Positions 6,350 through 12,366 of a stretch of DNA of 16,709 nt are shown here, one piece after another (position 1 is the first letter of the stretch; each line of letters opens with the position of its first letter). The DNA is from Candidatus Saccharimonadota bacterium. Lineage in GTDB: Bacteria; Patescibacteriota; Saccharimonadia; Saccharimonadales; Saccharimonadaceae. Where the stretch lies: contig DODJ01000035.1 in assembly GCA_003545655.1 (NCBI GenBank), positions 1 through 16,709 of the forward strand. The letters are read 5' to 3'. The translations under genes and the position numbers were made by a program. The notes beneath the pieces were generated by a model. That model worked only from the letters and a program-made list of their open reading frames with translations, made no database searches and was not told the DNA's origin.

Positions 6350-6634
6350 TAGTCATGTAAGTACTTCTGGTGCGGAGACGTACTGATTTCCACTTACAGG
6401 CGTATACGCAAGAGGGTTTTACCTCTTTAGAAGCCACCAAACGTTCGGTATGCACACCAGGCCTGCGAGCCCATATGGGATTATCCCGGGAAAGAGCCTA
6501 AGCGCCCCTGCCAAACGACACAATTCTACGTGATATGTAGTAAAAAGGGCGCCCGGTCGAACGGTCTAAGCTCCCCTCTCTACATCACTCCTCCTAAATC
6601 CGTTTGCTGATCAAACTTTTGCTCAGCCTTTTTG
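6350..6634 (+). ncRNA. Structured RNA of unknown type (small RNA or cis-regulatory leader)
   Basis: About 285 bases with a promoter, no long reading frame and dense self-complementarity: TGTAAGT (6356-6362) with ACTTACA (6392-6398); palindrome GCGTATACGC (6400-6409); AAGAGG/CCTCTT (6410-6415, 6422-6427); CTGGTG (6367-6372) with CACCAG (6455-6460); CCCATATGGG (6470-6479) overlapping GGGATTATCCC (6477-6487); GCGCCC (6502-6507) with GGGCGC (6547-6552), enclosing CTAC/GTAG (6526-6529, 6537-6540). It ends in a terminator-like hairpin with T5. I looked for landmarks of RNase P RNA, tmRNA, SRP RNA, 6S RNA, T-box and common riboswitches and saw none. It may be a free RNA or the leader of the 83-aa gene. 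Confidence 0.5.
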
Positions 6635-6678
6635 CGTTCACCACGCGCTCTCGGTGCCAAATCGTAAAACCTTAGGAG
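6591..6678 (+). promoter_or_regulatory. Candidate anti-Shine-Dalgarno / Shine-Dalgarno pair
   Basis: CTCCTAA (6591-6597) is the exact 7-base complement of TTAGGAG (6672-6678), the ribosome binding site of the 83-aa gene. Pairing would hide the site; the hairpin and T5 at 6606-6633 would lie inside the loop. Confidence 0.4.
6606..6633 (+). terminator. Terminator-like hairpin inside the leader region
   Basis: GCTGA (6606-6610) pairs with TCAGC (6623-6627), an inner CAA/TTG continues the stem, and TTTTT follows at 6629-6633. It could end the structured RNA or work as an attenuator before the 83-aa gene. Confidence 0.55.
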
Positions 6679-6685
6679 AATTAGA

Positions 6686-6937
6686 ATGAATCGTGTCACT
6701 ATTAACGAACAAGTTGCTATCACTCAAATGGGCTTCAAGAAAAACCTATCAGCGTACCCTCGTCGCATGGAATTTCGCGGTACTATTTATGAGTTCCTCG
6801 ATGCTGGGCTTCGCTGTCTTGTAAGCACAGGCGGGCATATAGCAGAAATTATCACCATGACTGACGGTAAGGCGCAGTACCAGCTGCGGAGCGACAACCA
6901 TGGGGGTAATTGGACACTTGTTAGTATAGTCGCCTAA
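6686..6937 (+). CDS. Hypothetical protein, 83 aa
   Basis: Not a family I can name. ATG at 6686 follows a strong TTAGGAG by 7 nt, and a hairpin terminator follows the stop, so it is very likely expressed. The protein has a basic N-terminal third (FKKNLSAYPRRMEFRG) and then short alternating hydrophobic strands (TIYEFLDAGLRCLV, IAEIITM, AQYQLRSDNHGGNWTLVSIV), suggesting a small all-beta fold that could bind nucleic acid or a ligand. One Cys; no signal peptide or membrane helix. The long structured leader in front suggests tight post-transcriptional control. The next gene is convergent, so it stands alone. Confidence 0.75.
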   Translation: MNRVTINEQVAITQMGFKKNLSAYPRRMEFRGTIYEFLDAGLRCLVSTGGHIAEIITMTDGKAQYQLRSDNHGGNWTLVSIVA

Positions 6938-6961
6938 TGCCCAACAGGCACCCTTGGTGCG

Positions 6962-6990
6962 ACACCCACTGGAAGGTGGGTGTTTAGTTT
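6962..6990 (+). terminator. Terminator shared by the 83-aa gene and the convergent ATPase gene
   Basis: ACACCCAC (6962-6969) pairs with GTGGGTGT (6976-6983), followed by TTAGTTTT. The stop codon of the minus-strand ATPase begins at the next base (6984-6986). A smaller hairpin GCACC-CTT-GGTGC lies just before at 6948-6960. Confidence 0.75.
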
Positions 6991-9521
6991 TCACTAAGGT
7001 GTGTACGAAGTAGCCGGCGACCAATGAATTTGTGGAGCTCTACGGCAAGTATGGCAATACAGAACGCGAGAACACTTACGATGAATATGTCACCAATCGC
7101 TACCGGGGTAATATGCAAAGCTTCCTGAAACGGGCCAAAGAGCGCGAGACCCTGCATACACAATGAAATGGCTAACCCGCCCCAGAACGCGCCGTTCCAC
7201 GTTTTAATGCGGGTAAACACCGACTCATACATGCTCCGGGCACTAAAGGCATTTGCCCATTGTATAACCACCATAGAAACAAAGGCAATGGTTTTACCGT
7301 AATCTTCACCATACTGGGCGCTAAAGTAGGCATACAGGCCAAGGGCTGTTCCGGCCATTACCAATGCCACAAGGATAATGCGGCTTACCATATAAAGCGA
7401 TAGAATGGGTGCTTTTGGCGAGACAGGTTTTTGCTTCATGACTGTTTTCTCGCCGGGTTCAAGCCCAAGGGGAATTACCATGGTTGTGTCGGTTACAAGG
7501 TTCATCCAAAGAATCTGTACTGGCGCGAGCGGAGCGGGCATCCCAACAATAAGCGCCCCAAGGGTTGTTAACACTTCTCCCATGTTGGTCGATAGTAGAT
7601 ACAGAAGCATGCGGCGGATATTTGCGAAGATAATCCGCCCCTCACGCATAGCGTGCACGATACTCGAGAAATCGTCGTTAAGCAGAACAATATCCCCGGC
7701 GTCCTTGGCAATCTGAGAGCCACTTCCCATAGCTACACCAACGTGGGCACTGGCTAAGGCCGGAACATCGTTCACCCCGTCTCCCGTCATGGCGGCGACT
7801 TCCTTTAGTTTTAGCACTTGTAGAATACGGAACTTGTTTTCTGGAGTAACACGTGAAAAGACGCGAGCGCGTTCGGCTTCAAGCGCAAGTTGCTTGTCGG
7901 TCATGTCGGTCATACGGCGGCTATCGAATACTTGATCACGCGAGTCCACAAGGCCTAGCTTGCGCCCAATGGCATAGGCGGTCTCTAGGTGATCACCAGT
8001 GATCATACGAACGGAAACGCCCGCTTGTCGGGCGGCGGCTATGGCACGATGTGCGCCAGGGCGCAGTGTGTCCGCAACCGCTACAAGGCCAGCGAACTCT
8101 AGCTTTGCCTTTGCGTGGAGCTCACTAAAAGTCTTTAATGGTGCGTCAAGGGGTGAGGTTGCGAGTGCGATAACCCGGTACCCTTGGGTGGTTAGCTGCT
8201 GAAGGGCGGCTTCTATCTCTTCTTTTTGCACAACGGTAAGCTTACTGCGGTGCATAATTGCTTCGGGTGCGCCCTTTACGACAAGCTCGTGCGTTCCTTT
8301 GTGGTTCCAGACATTACCACTCATAGAGTAGGCTTGGTCGAAGGGTAATTTGGCAACAGACTCGCCCTTGAGTTCTACGGCCTCTTCGGCCGGAGCGAAA
8401 CTAATAAGCGCAATATCTAATGGATCGCGGCTTCGCTCACCGTGGTGATTTATGGTTTTGTGCACGACCGTCGGAAGATGATGGGCGCTCCAGCTAGGTT
8501 GCCAGGTTTCTTGTACGGAAAGCTCATTCTTTGTAAGCGTACCGGTTTTATCGGTTGCGATGGTGGTAATAACACCGATAGATTCGATAGCCGTCATACT
8601 GCGTACAAGCGCCTTTTTAGCCGCCATTCGGCGCATACCGAGTACGAGAATAACCGATATCGCCACAGGAAGGCTTTCGGGCACTGCGGAAACTGATAAC
8701 GCTATAACAAAGCGAAGCGCCTCGGCAAACTCGATACCACGATAGATCGCGAGCACAAACGCCAATATAGCCATGGCCCCTACGGCGGCGATAATATAGC
8801 TGATTAACTTATCTATCTTCTTTTGAACTGGGCTTGAAGCCGAGCCGGGCGCTTTACCAGTAAGCGCAGCTATGCGCCCGAATTCGGTGTCGTTGCCTGT
8901 GTAGATGACAACCCCCGTAGCCTGCCCGCTTACAACAAATGATCCCTGGAAGAGAATGTTTTTTTGCTCGTACACCTCTTTAGTGCTGCGAAGCGCTTCG
9001 ATAGTTTTCGCTACAGGTACTGACTCTCCGGTAAGGACGGCCTCGTCGGTCCGTACGGCTTCAGATTCGATAAGGCGAATGTCTGCAGGTATTTTATCCC
9101 CTTCGCCGAGTTTTACAATATCGCCAGGGACGAGCTCACTGGCGTCAATTGTCGTACTGATATCACCACGAATAACCTCGACCCGTTGGGCATTTTTCTT
9201 TTGTAATGTGCGTAGGATATGCTCTGTAGAGAACCGCTGTACGTAGTAAATTCCTGCGCTTGCCAAGATAATAACAGCTATAATAATGGCGTCAAACACG
9301 GCGTGGTGAAAAAGGCTAATGATGATAGCGAGGCCAAGCACGGCAGTAAACACGTTCCAGAACGGTTCGAGAAGTTTTTTCCATAGGGGCTCACCTTTTA
9401 TAGTGAGCTCATTGAGGCCATATTTATTACGACGTTCAGCTACTTGAGTGCGGGTTAATCCACTTTCTGAGGTGTGGAGTTCCTCAAGGGTTTGTGTTGG
9501 TGTTTTTTGGTAGAAAAGCAT
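6984..9521 (-). CDS. P-type cation-transporting ATPase, Ca2+-type (P2A-like)
   Basis: The 845-aa protein has all P-type landmarks: N-terminal cation ATPase domain (1-75), actuator loop TGES (164-167), phosphorylation site DKTGTLT with D324, nucleotide-binding KGAPE (416-420), and hinge TGDGVND (579-585). About ten membrane helices are seen. Ion site residues match SERCA-type pumps: PESLP in M4 (E282), N646 and E649 in M5 (STNMGEV), and N674, T677, D678 in M6 (NLVTD), which favours Ca2+ export over H+ or heavy metals. The nucleotide domain is short. It probably pumps Ca2+ out of the cell using ATP. No Shine-Dalgarno; TACAAT lies 7 nt before ATG. It has its own promoter after the GreA-like gene. 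Confidence 0.93.
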   Translation of the reverse strand: MLFYQKTPTQTLEELHTSESGLTRTQVAERRNKYGLNELTIKGEPLWKKLLEPFWNVFTAVLGLAIIISLFHHAVFDAIIIAVIILASAGIYYVQRFSTEHILRTLQKKNAQRVEVIRGDISTTIDASELVPGDIVKLGEGDKIPADIRLIESEAVRTDEAVLTGESVPVAKTIEALRSTKEVYEQKNILFQGSFVVSGQATGVVIYTGNDTEFGRIAALTGKAPGSASSPVQKKIDKLISYIIAAVGAMAILAFVLAIYRGIEFAEALRFVIALSVSAVPESLPVAISVILVLGMRRMAAKKALVRSMTAIESIGVITTIATDKTGTLTKNELSVQETWQPSWSAHHLPTVVHKTINHHGERSRDPLDIALISFAPAEEAVELKGESVAKLPFDQAYSMSGNVWNHKGTHELVVKGAPEAIMHRSKLTVVQKEEIEAALQQLTTQGYRVIALATSPLDAPLKTFSELHAKAKLEFAGLVAVADTLRPGAHRAIAAARQAGVSVRMITGDHLETAYAIGRKLGLVDSRDQVFDSRRMTDMTDKQLALEAERARVFSRVTPENKFRILQVLKLKEVAAMTGDGVNDVPALASAHVGVAMGSGSQIAKDAGDIVLLNDDFSSIVHAMREGRIIFANIRRMLLYLLSTNMGEVLTTLGALIVGMPAPLAPVQILWMNLVTDTTMVIPLGLEPGEKTVMKQKPVSPKAPILSLYMVSRIILVALVMAGTALGLYAYFSAQYGEDYGKTIAFVSMVVIQWANAFSARSMYESVFTRIKTWNGAFWGGLAISLCMQGLALFGPFQEALHITPVAIGDIFIVSVLAFCIAILAVELHKFIGRRLLRTHLSEN

Positions 9522-9528
9522 TAGCTTT

Positions 9529-9534
9529 ATTGTA
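9529..9534 (-). promoter_or_regulatory. -10 box of the ATPase gene, leaderless type
   Basis: Minus strand reads TGATACAAT, an extended -10, 7 nt before the ATG at 9521. It follows directly on the terminator of the upstream gene. No good -35. Confidence 0.5.
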
Positions 9535-9538
9535 TCAG

Positions 9539-9561
9539 AAAGACCTCTTTACGAGGCCTTT
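9539..9561 (-). terminator. Terminator of the GreA-like gene
   Basis: On the minus strand AAAGGCCTC and GAGGTCTTT form a 9-bp stem with one G-U pair and loop GTAAA, followed by CT. On the plus strand the same position would be an A-C mismatch, so the hairpin fits minus-strand transcription. Confidence 0.6.
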
Positions 9562-9589
9562 CTTGAGTGGTGAAATTCAGCGAAGCTGG

Positions 9590-10078
9590 CTAGGTAACAT
9601 TTACAAGCCGTAGTGTTGCCTTGCCGGCGCCATTCGACCATTCAACCATATCTTTTACGGTTTTACCCACAAGGGTGCTTCCTAGGGGGCTAACAACGGA
9701 GATGCGGCCGTCACTTGGGTCTGCTTCGATACTTTCTACGAGTGTGTAGCGAAACATTCTTCCCTGCTGGTCAATAAGGTCAACTACTGACCCGACAGCG
9801 ACTTTCATGCGCGCTTTCCGGCTAGGCATGAGTTTTGCTCGCTGTAGAGTGTGTTGCTTCTCGGCTAGTTCGGCCTCGATGGCCTCTAAGCGAAGAAGTT
9901 TTTCGTTCCTCTCAAACCGATCGTCATGACCAGTCGTTTTGTCACTTTCTCGGAGACTTCGGCTTATCGCAAGTCGGTCGTGCTCTAGTTGAGCGATGGT
10001 GTGGCGAAGCTCTTTCATGCCCTTCTTGCTTAGCAAGATGGTTTTTTGTTCTTGTGGTATGGTGGTGGTTGTGTTCAT
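9590..10078 (-). CDS. GreA/GreB-family transcription factor, divergent tip
   Basis: A 162-aa protein with the two Gre domains: an N-terminal antiparallel coiled coil (about 15-85) and a C-terminal FKBP-like domain with the conserved SPLGSTLVGKTVKDMVEW (130-147). Gre factors enter the RNA polymerase secondary channel and stimulate cleavage of backtracked RNA through two acidic residues at the coil tip, in GreA within GDLSENAEY. Here the tip reads TTGHDDRFERNEK (48-60): acidic residues D52, D53 and E56 are present, but the motif is changed, so it may be a cleavage factor with an altered tip or a Gfh1/Rnk-like regulator. ATG at 10078 follows GGGAG by 9 nt. It is downstream of the two-component genes, with a possible OmpR-type site between. 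Confidence 0.8.
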   Translation of the reverse strand: MNTTTTIPQEQKTILLSKKGMKELRHTIAQLEHDRLAISRSLRESDKTTGHDDRFERNEKLLRLEAIEAELAEKQHTLQRAKLMPSRKARMKVAVGSVVDLIDQQGRMFRYTLVESIEADPSDGRISVVSPLGSTLVGKTVKDMVEWSNGAGKATLRLVNVT

Positions 10079-10094
10079 AGTTGTTCACTCCCTT

Positions 10095-10135
10095 CCTTTG
10101 TGTGTGGCCTGTATGGCCTTTGTTATGTAGCCTGT
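10095..10135. repeat. Imperfect tandem repeat in the leader of the GreA-like gene
   Basis: CCTTTGTTATGTAGCCTGT (10117-10135) and CCTTTGTGTGTGGCCTGT (10095-10112) are near copies 22 bases apart, just before the Shine-Dalgarno region. GGCC/GGCC within it could form a small hairpin. Confidence 0.4.
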
Positions 10136-10147
10136 GCTACTGACTTT

Positions 10148-10180
10148 AGTATGCCATTCAATTCTGAGAGAACTCTGAAA
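10148..10180 (-). promoter_or_regulatory. Possible activator-dependent promoter of the GreA-like gene
   Basis: Minus-strand CATACT (10148-10153) is a fair -10 with no -35. In its place lie two direct repeats, AATTCTGAGA (10160-10169) and AACTCTGAAA (10171-10180), exactly 11 bp apart, as in OmpR/PhoB-family boxes. A partial third copy AATTCTG lies at 10190-10196. Confidence 0.4.
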
Positions 10181-10211
10181 TGCGTACTGAATTCTGTTGT
10201 AATTTTCTATT

Positions 10212-11279
10212 CTATTTTTGTCCTGAAGGAGACGGGTCTTTCCTTGCCGCTGTAGACGAGTTACGGCGTAGTATAGGAACGAAAAAAGTAAATGTGATGT
10301 GTTCATCAGTGCTCGCTACGGTAATCGAGCCATGATGGATATCCACTATCTTCTTGGCAATAGAGAGCCCTAAGCCGTAGCCGTTCTGGGCGCTATTAGT
10401 GCGTGAAGTATCAGCTCTAAAAAAGCGGTCAAATAGCTTTTCGAGCTTTTCTTCGGGTATTTTTTTGCTGACATTTTTTATTTCAAACCCTACATACCCA
10501 CGTTGCTGAAAAAGGCGAATGGCAATTTTGGAGTTTGCCGGGCTGTATTTCAGGGCGTTGTCAATGAGTATCTCCATAAGCTCACTCAAGGCCGCTTCGT
10601 TACCCTGGGTAAGGGCTTTCTTACGCGTGGATACATCAAATCGCTTACGCATTTTGCTACGGGCCTCTAAACGTTCTTCTAGGAGGGCTACAAGATCAAC
10701 GCTTGTCTGCTCTAATTTCGTGTTATCAAGTCGAGATAACTGAAGGAGCATTTCAGACAGACGAATAAGTTTATTTACTTCCTCGAGGTTGCTTTCAAGT
10801 ACTTCACGCGCCTCGTCTGTGGATAGGTTCGCGTCGCGCAGCGTTACCTCTAGCTCAGTTTTCATTGCTGAGAGTGGGGTGCGCAGCTCGTGGCTAGCGT
10901 CGCTTGTGAAGCGGCTTTGTGATTCATGAGCTTCTTCAATAGGCCGTAACGTACGCCGAGCAAGCCAGTAACTTACTAGTCCCCCAGCCCCGAAGACGAA
11001 TAGGTTAATGTATACAAGCGTGAGGGTCATCTGGGCGGCTGCCTTATTGCTTTCAATAAAGTACGCCGTACCAGGACCATAGCCAAAATACACCGATCCA
11101 TTCGAACTAATAATGGGGATATCGTCTATAAGACTATGCTGTAAACTTTCGAGCCGTGCCTTAAGCTCATTAGAATTAAGCTGGTAGATGACGACGCTAA
11201 AGGTGATACTTACCGCCATTATGAGGGCAAGATACCATACGGTGAGCTTCAGCGTGGCTGACTGAAACATTTTTTGCAT
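10212..11279 (-). CDS. Sensor histidine kinase, membrane-bound (EnvZ/BaeS type)
   Basis: The 355-aa protein has two membrane helices (about 13-33 and 86-106) enclosing a small ~50-residue outer domain, then the dimerisation/phosphoacceptor box SDASHELRTPL with H130, and a catalytic domain with N box LIDNALKYSP (N241), F box KLFDRFFRAD and G2 box NGYGLGLS. The G1 box is degenerate: IKNVSKKIP stands where D-x-G-x-G is usual. It autophosphorylates on His and passes phosphate to the regulator encoded just upstream. There is no clear HAMP domain: the H box begins soon after the second helix. ATG at 11279 is one base after the TGA of the regulator gene, so translation is probably coupled. The signal sensed is unknown. 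Confidence 0.92.
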   Translation of the reverse strand: MQKMFQSATLKLTVWYLALIMAVSITFSVVIYQLNSNELKARLESLQHSLIDDIPIISSNGSVYFGYGPGTAYFIESNKAAAQMTLTLVYINLFVFGAGGLVSYWLARRTLRPIEEAHESQSRFTSDASHELRTPLSAMKTELEVTLRDANLSTDEAREVLESNLEEVNKLIRLSEMLLQLSRLDNTKLEQTSVDLVALLEERLEARSKMRKRFDVSTRKKALTQGNEAALSELMEILIDNALKYSPANSKIAIRLFQQRGYVGFEIKNVSKKIPEEKLEKLFDRFFRADTSRTNSAQNGYGLGLSIAKKIVDIHHGSITVASTDEHITFTFFVPILRRNSSTAARKDPSPSGQK

Positions 11280-11280
11280 A

Positions 11281-11952
11281 TCAAGCCTCTAGCTTGTACC
11301 CAAACCCGCGTACGGTGTGTATGAGTGATTTTCCGAAGGGGGTATCAACTTTGTTGCGTAGGTATTTCACGTACACCTCAACAGTGTTTGGCAGAATGTC
11401 GGCGTCGTAGTCCCAGACGTGACTAATAATAACTTCCTTACTAATGGGGCGGCCTTGGTTTCGAAGAAGGTATTCAAGAAGCGCGAACTCTTTACTGGTA
11501 AGTTGAATGGGCTTTCCGCCACGTACAACACTGTAGGTGACGGTGTCTAAAGTGAGATCACCGGCAGTTAAAATATCCGACTGTTGTTCGGTTGGGCGGC
11601 GAAGAAGAGCTCGTACGCGGGCGAGGAGCTCTTCGAGCGCGAATGGCTTTACGAGGTAATCATCAGCGCCTGCATCGAGGCCGGTGGTGCGCTCGGCGAT
11701 GCTATCAAGCGCACTTAAGAAAAGTACAGGTGTGTGAATTTTTGCCTCACGCATAGCCTTAACAATAGCAACCCCGTCGTGTTCACCTGGTAGCATGCGA
11801 TCAATAATAGCAACGTCATACGGCTCGGTAGTGGCCATAGCGTATCCCTCGTCGCCGTCGTACGCTATATCGACAGCGTAGGTTTCTTGCTCAAGGGCCT
11901 TGGCAAGTGCACGGGCGATTTTATGTTCATCTTCGACGACGAGTACTCTCAT
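11281..11952 (-). CDS. Response regulator, OmpR/PhoB family
   Basis: A 223-aa regulator with a receiver domain (1-118) and a winged-helix DNA-binding domain (about 126-223). Receiver residues are in place: acidic pair E7/D8, phosphoacceptor D51 (VAIIDRMLPG), S80 and K102 (LVKPF). The effector domain ends in the usual TVEVYVKYLRNKVD and TVRGFGYKLE. Phosphorylated dimers of this family bind direct repeats spaced about 11 bp. It is the first gene of a two-gene operon with the kinase. A TATAAT box lies 38 nt upstream, and AAGAAAGG and AAGAGG precede the ATG. A CTGAAAT heptamer shared with the repeats at 10171-10181 occurs at 11976-11982, so self-regulation is possible. Confidence 0.95.
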   Translation of the reverse strand: MRVLVVEDEHKIARALAKALEQETYAVDIAYDGDEGYAMATTEPYDVAIIDRMLPGEHDGVAIVKAMREAKIHTPVLFLSALDSIAERTTGLDAGADDYLVKPFALEELLARVRALLRRPTEQQSDILTAGDLTLDTVTYSVVRGGKPIQLTSKEFALLEYLLRNQGRPISKEVIISHVWDYDADILPNTVEVYVKYLRNKVDTPFGKSLIHTVRGFGYKLEA

Positions 11953-11990
11953 ACCTCTTAGTGTACCTTTCTTAGCTGAAATCTTGCTTA

Positions 11991-11996
11991 ATTATA
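11991..11996 (-). promoter_or_regulatory. -10 box of the two-component operon
   Basis: Minus strand reads TATAAT, giving a leader of about 30 nt before the ATG at 11952. The -35 position (TGGCAC) matches poorly. Confidence 0.5.
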
Positions 11997-12021
11997 AACA
12001 AATAGCAAGAAAAGTGCCATG

Positions 12022-12327
12022 TTAGGCCGAGGCGTACTGTTCGCTCCAGGCCTGCATATCCCGAAGAATTGGAGTGAGCTCAGTCCCTTTTTGTGTGAGG
12101 CGATATTCGCAGCGCGAGGAATCGCTATGAGAAACCTTTTCAATAATGCCTTCTTTTTCCAGGCTATCAAGCCTGGCTGAAAGTGTGCGAGGGTTGATTC
12201 CCTCGGTAAGATCTTGTAGCTGACAAAAACGGACGGTTTCCTCGTTTACAAAAAAACGGAGAAGCTGGGGTGTCCATTTATCCCCTAGTATCCGTGTCGC
12301 TTCCTTTACACAACCTATCGTAGCCAT
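12022..12327 (-). CDS. HxlR-family winged-helix transcriptional regulator
   Basis: A 101-aa protein with the HxlR pattern: a Cys near the N-terminus (C6), ILGDKWTPQLLRFF for the first helices, the recognition region GINPRTLSARLDSLEKEGII, and a wing with EYRLTQKG. HxlR proteins are dimeric DNA-binding regulators, often responding to thiol stress or aldehydes through the conserved N-terminal Cys (as in YodB and HypR). The gene follows the FAD oxidoreductase gene by 11 bp on the same strand, so it may regulate it or a redox-related target. It has no Shine-Dalgarno and its own promoter: TATAGT 10 nt before ATG. Confidence 0.92.
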   Translation of the reverse strand: MATIGCVKEATRILGDKWTPQLLRFFVNEETVRFCQLQDLTEGINPRTLSARLDSLEKEGIIEKVSHSDSSRCEYRLTQKGTELTPILRDMQAWSEQYASA

Positions 12328-12337
12328 TGTATTTATT

Positions 12338-12366
12338 ACTATACATTATCTAGCATCATAGGTAAA
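12338..12366 (-). promoter_or_regulatory. Promoter of the HxlR gene, leaderless type
   Basis: Minus strand TTTACC (12361-12366), a 17-base spacer and TATAGT (12338-12343), inside the last codons of the oxidoreductase gene. Only 10 nt separate the -10 from ATG. Confidence 0.55.

Noticed and set aside
6350..6634. tmRNA, RNase P RNA, SRP RNA, 6S RNA, tRNA or a common riboswitch
   Set aside because: CCACCA at 6434-6439 and GGTCGAACGG at 6555-6564 briefly suggested tRNA-like parts, but no T-arm/acceptor geometry or other conserved landmarks were found on either strand.
6749..7024. 91-aa minus-strand frame over the 83-aa gene
   Set aside because: It runs antisense through the 83-aa gene and its terminator, overlaps the end of the ATPase gene and lacks start signals.
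10046..10306. 69-aa plus and 73-aa minus frames near the GreA-like leader
   Set aside because: Both overlap the ends of the kinase or GreA-like genes in other frames, have no ribosome binding site, and cover the repeat-rich regulatory region.
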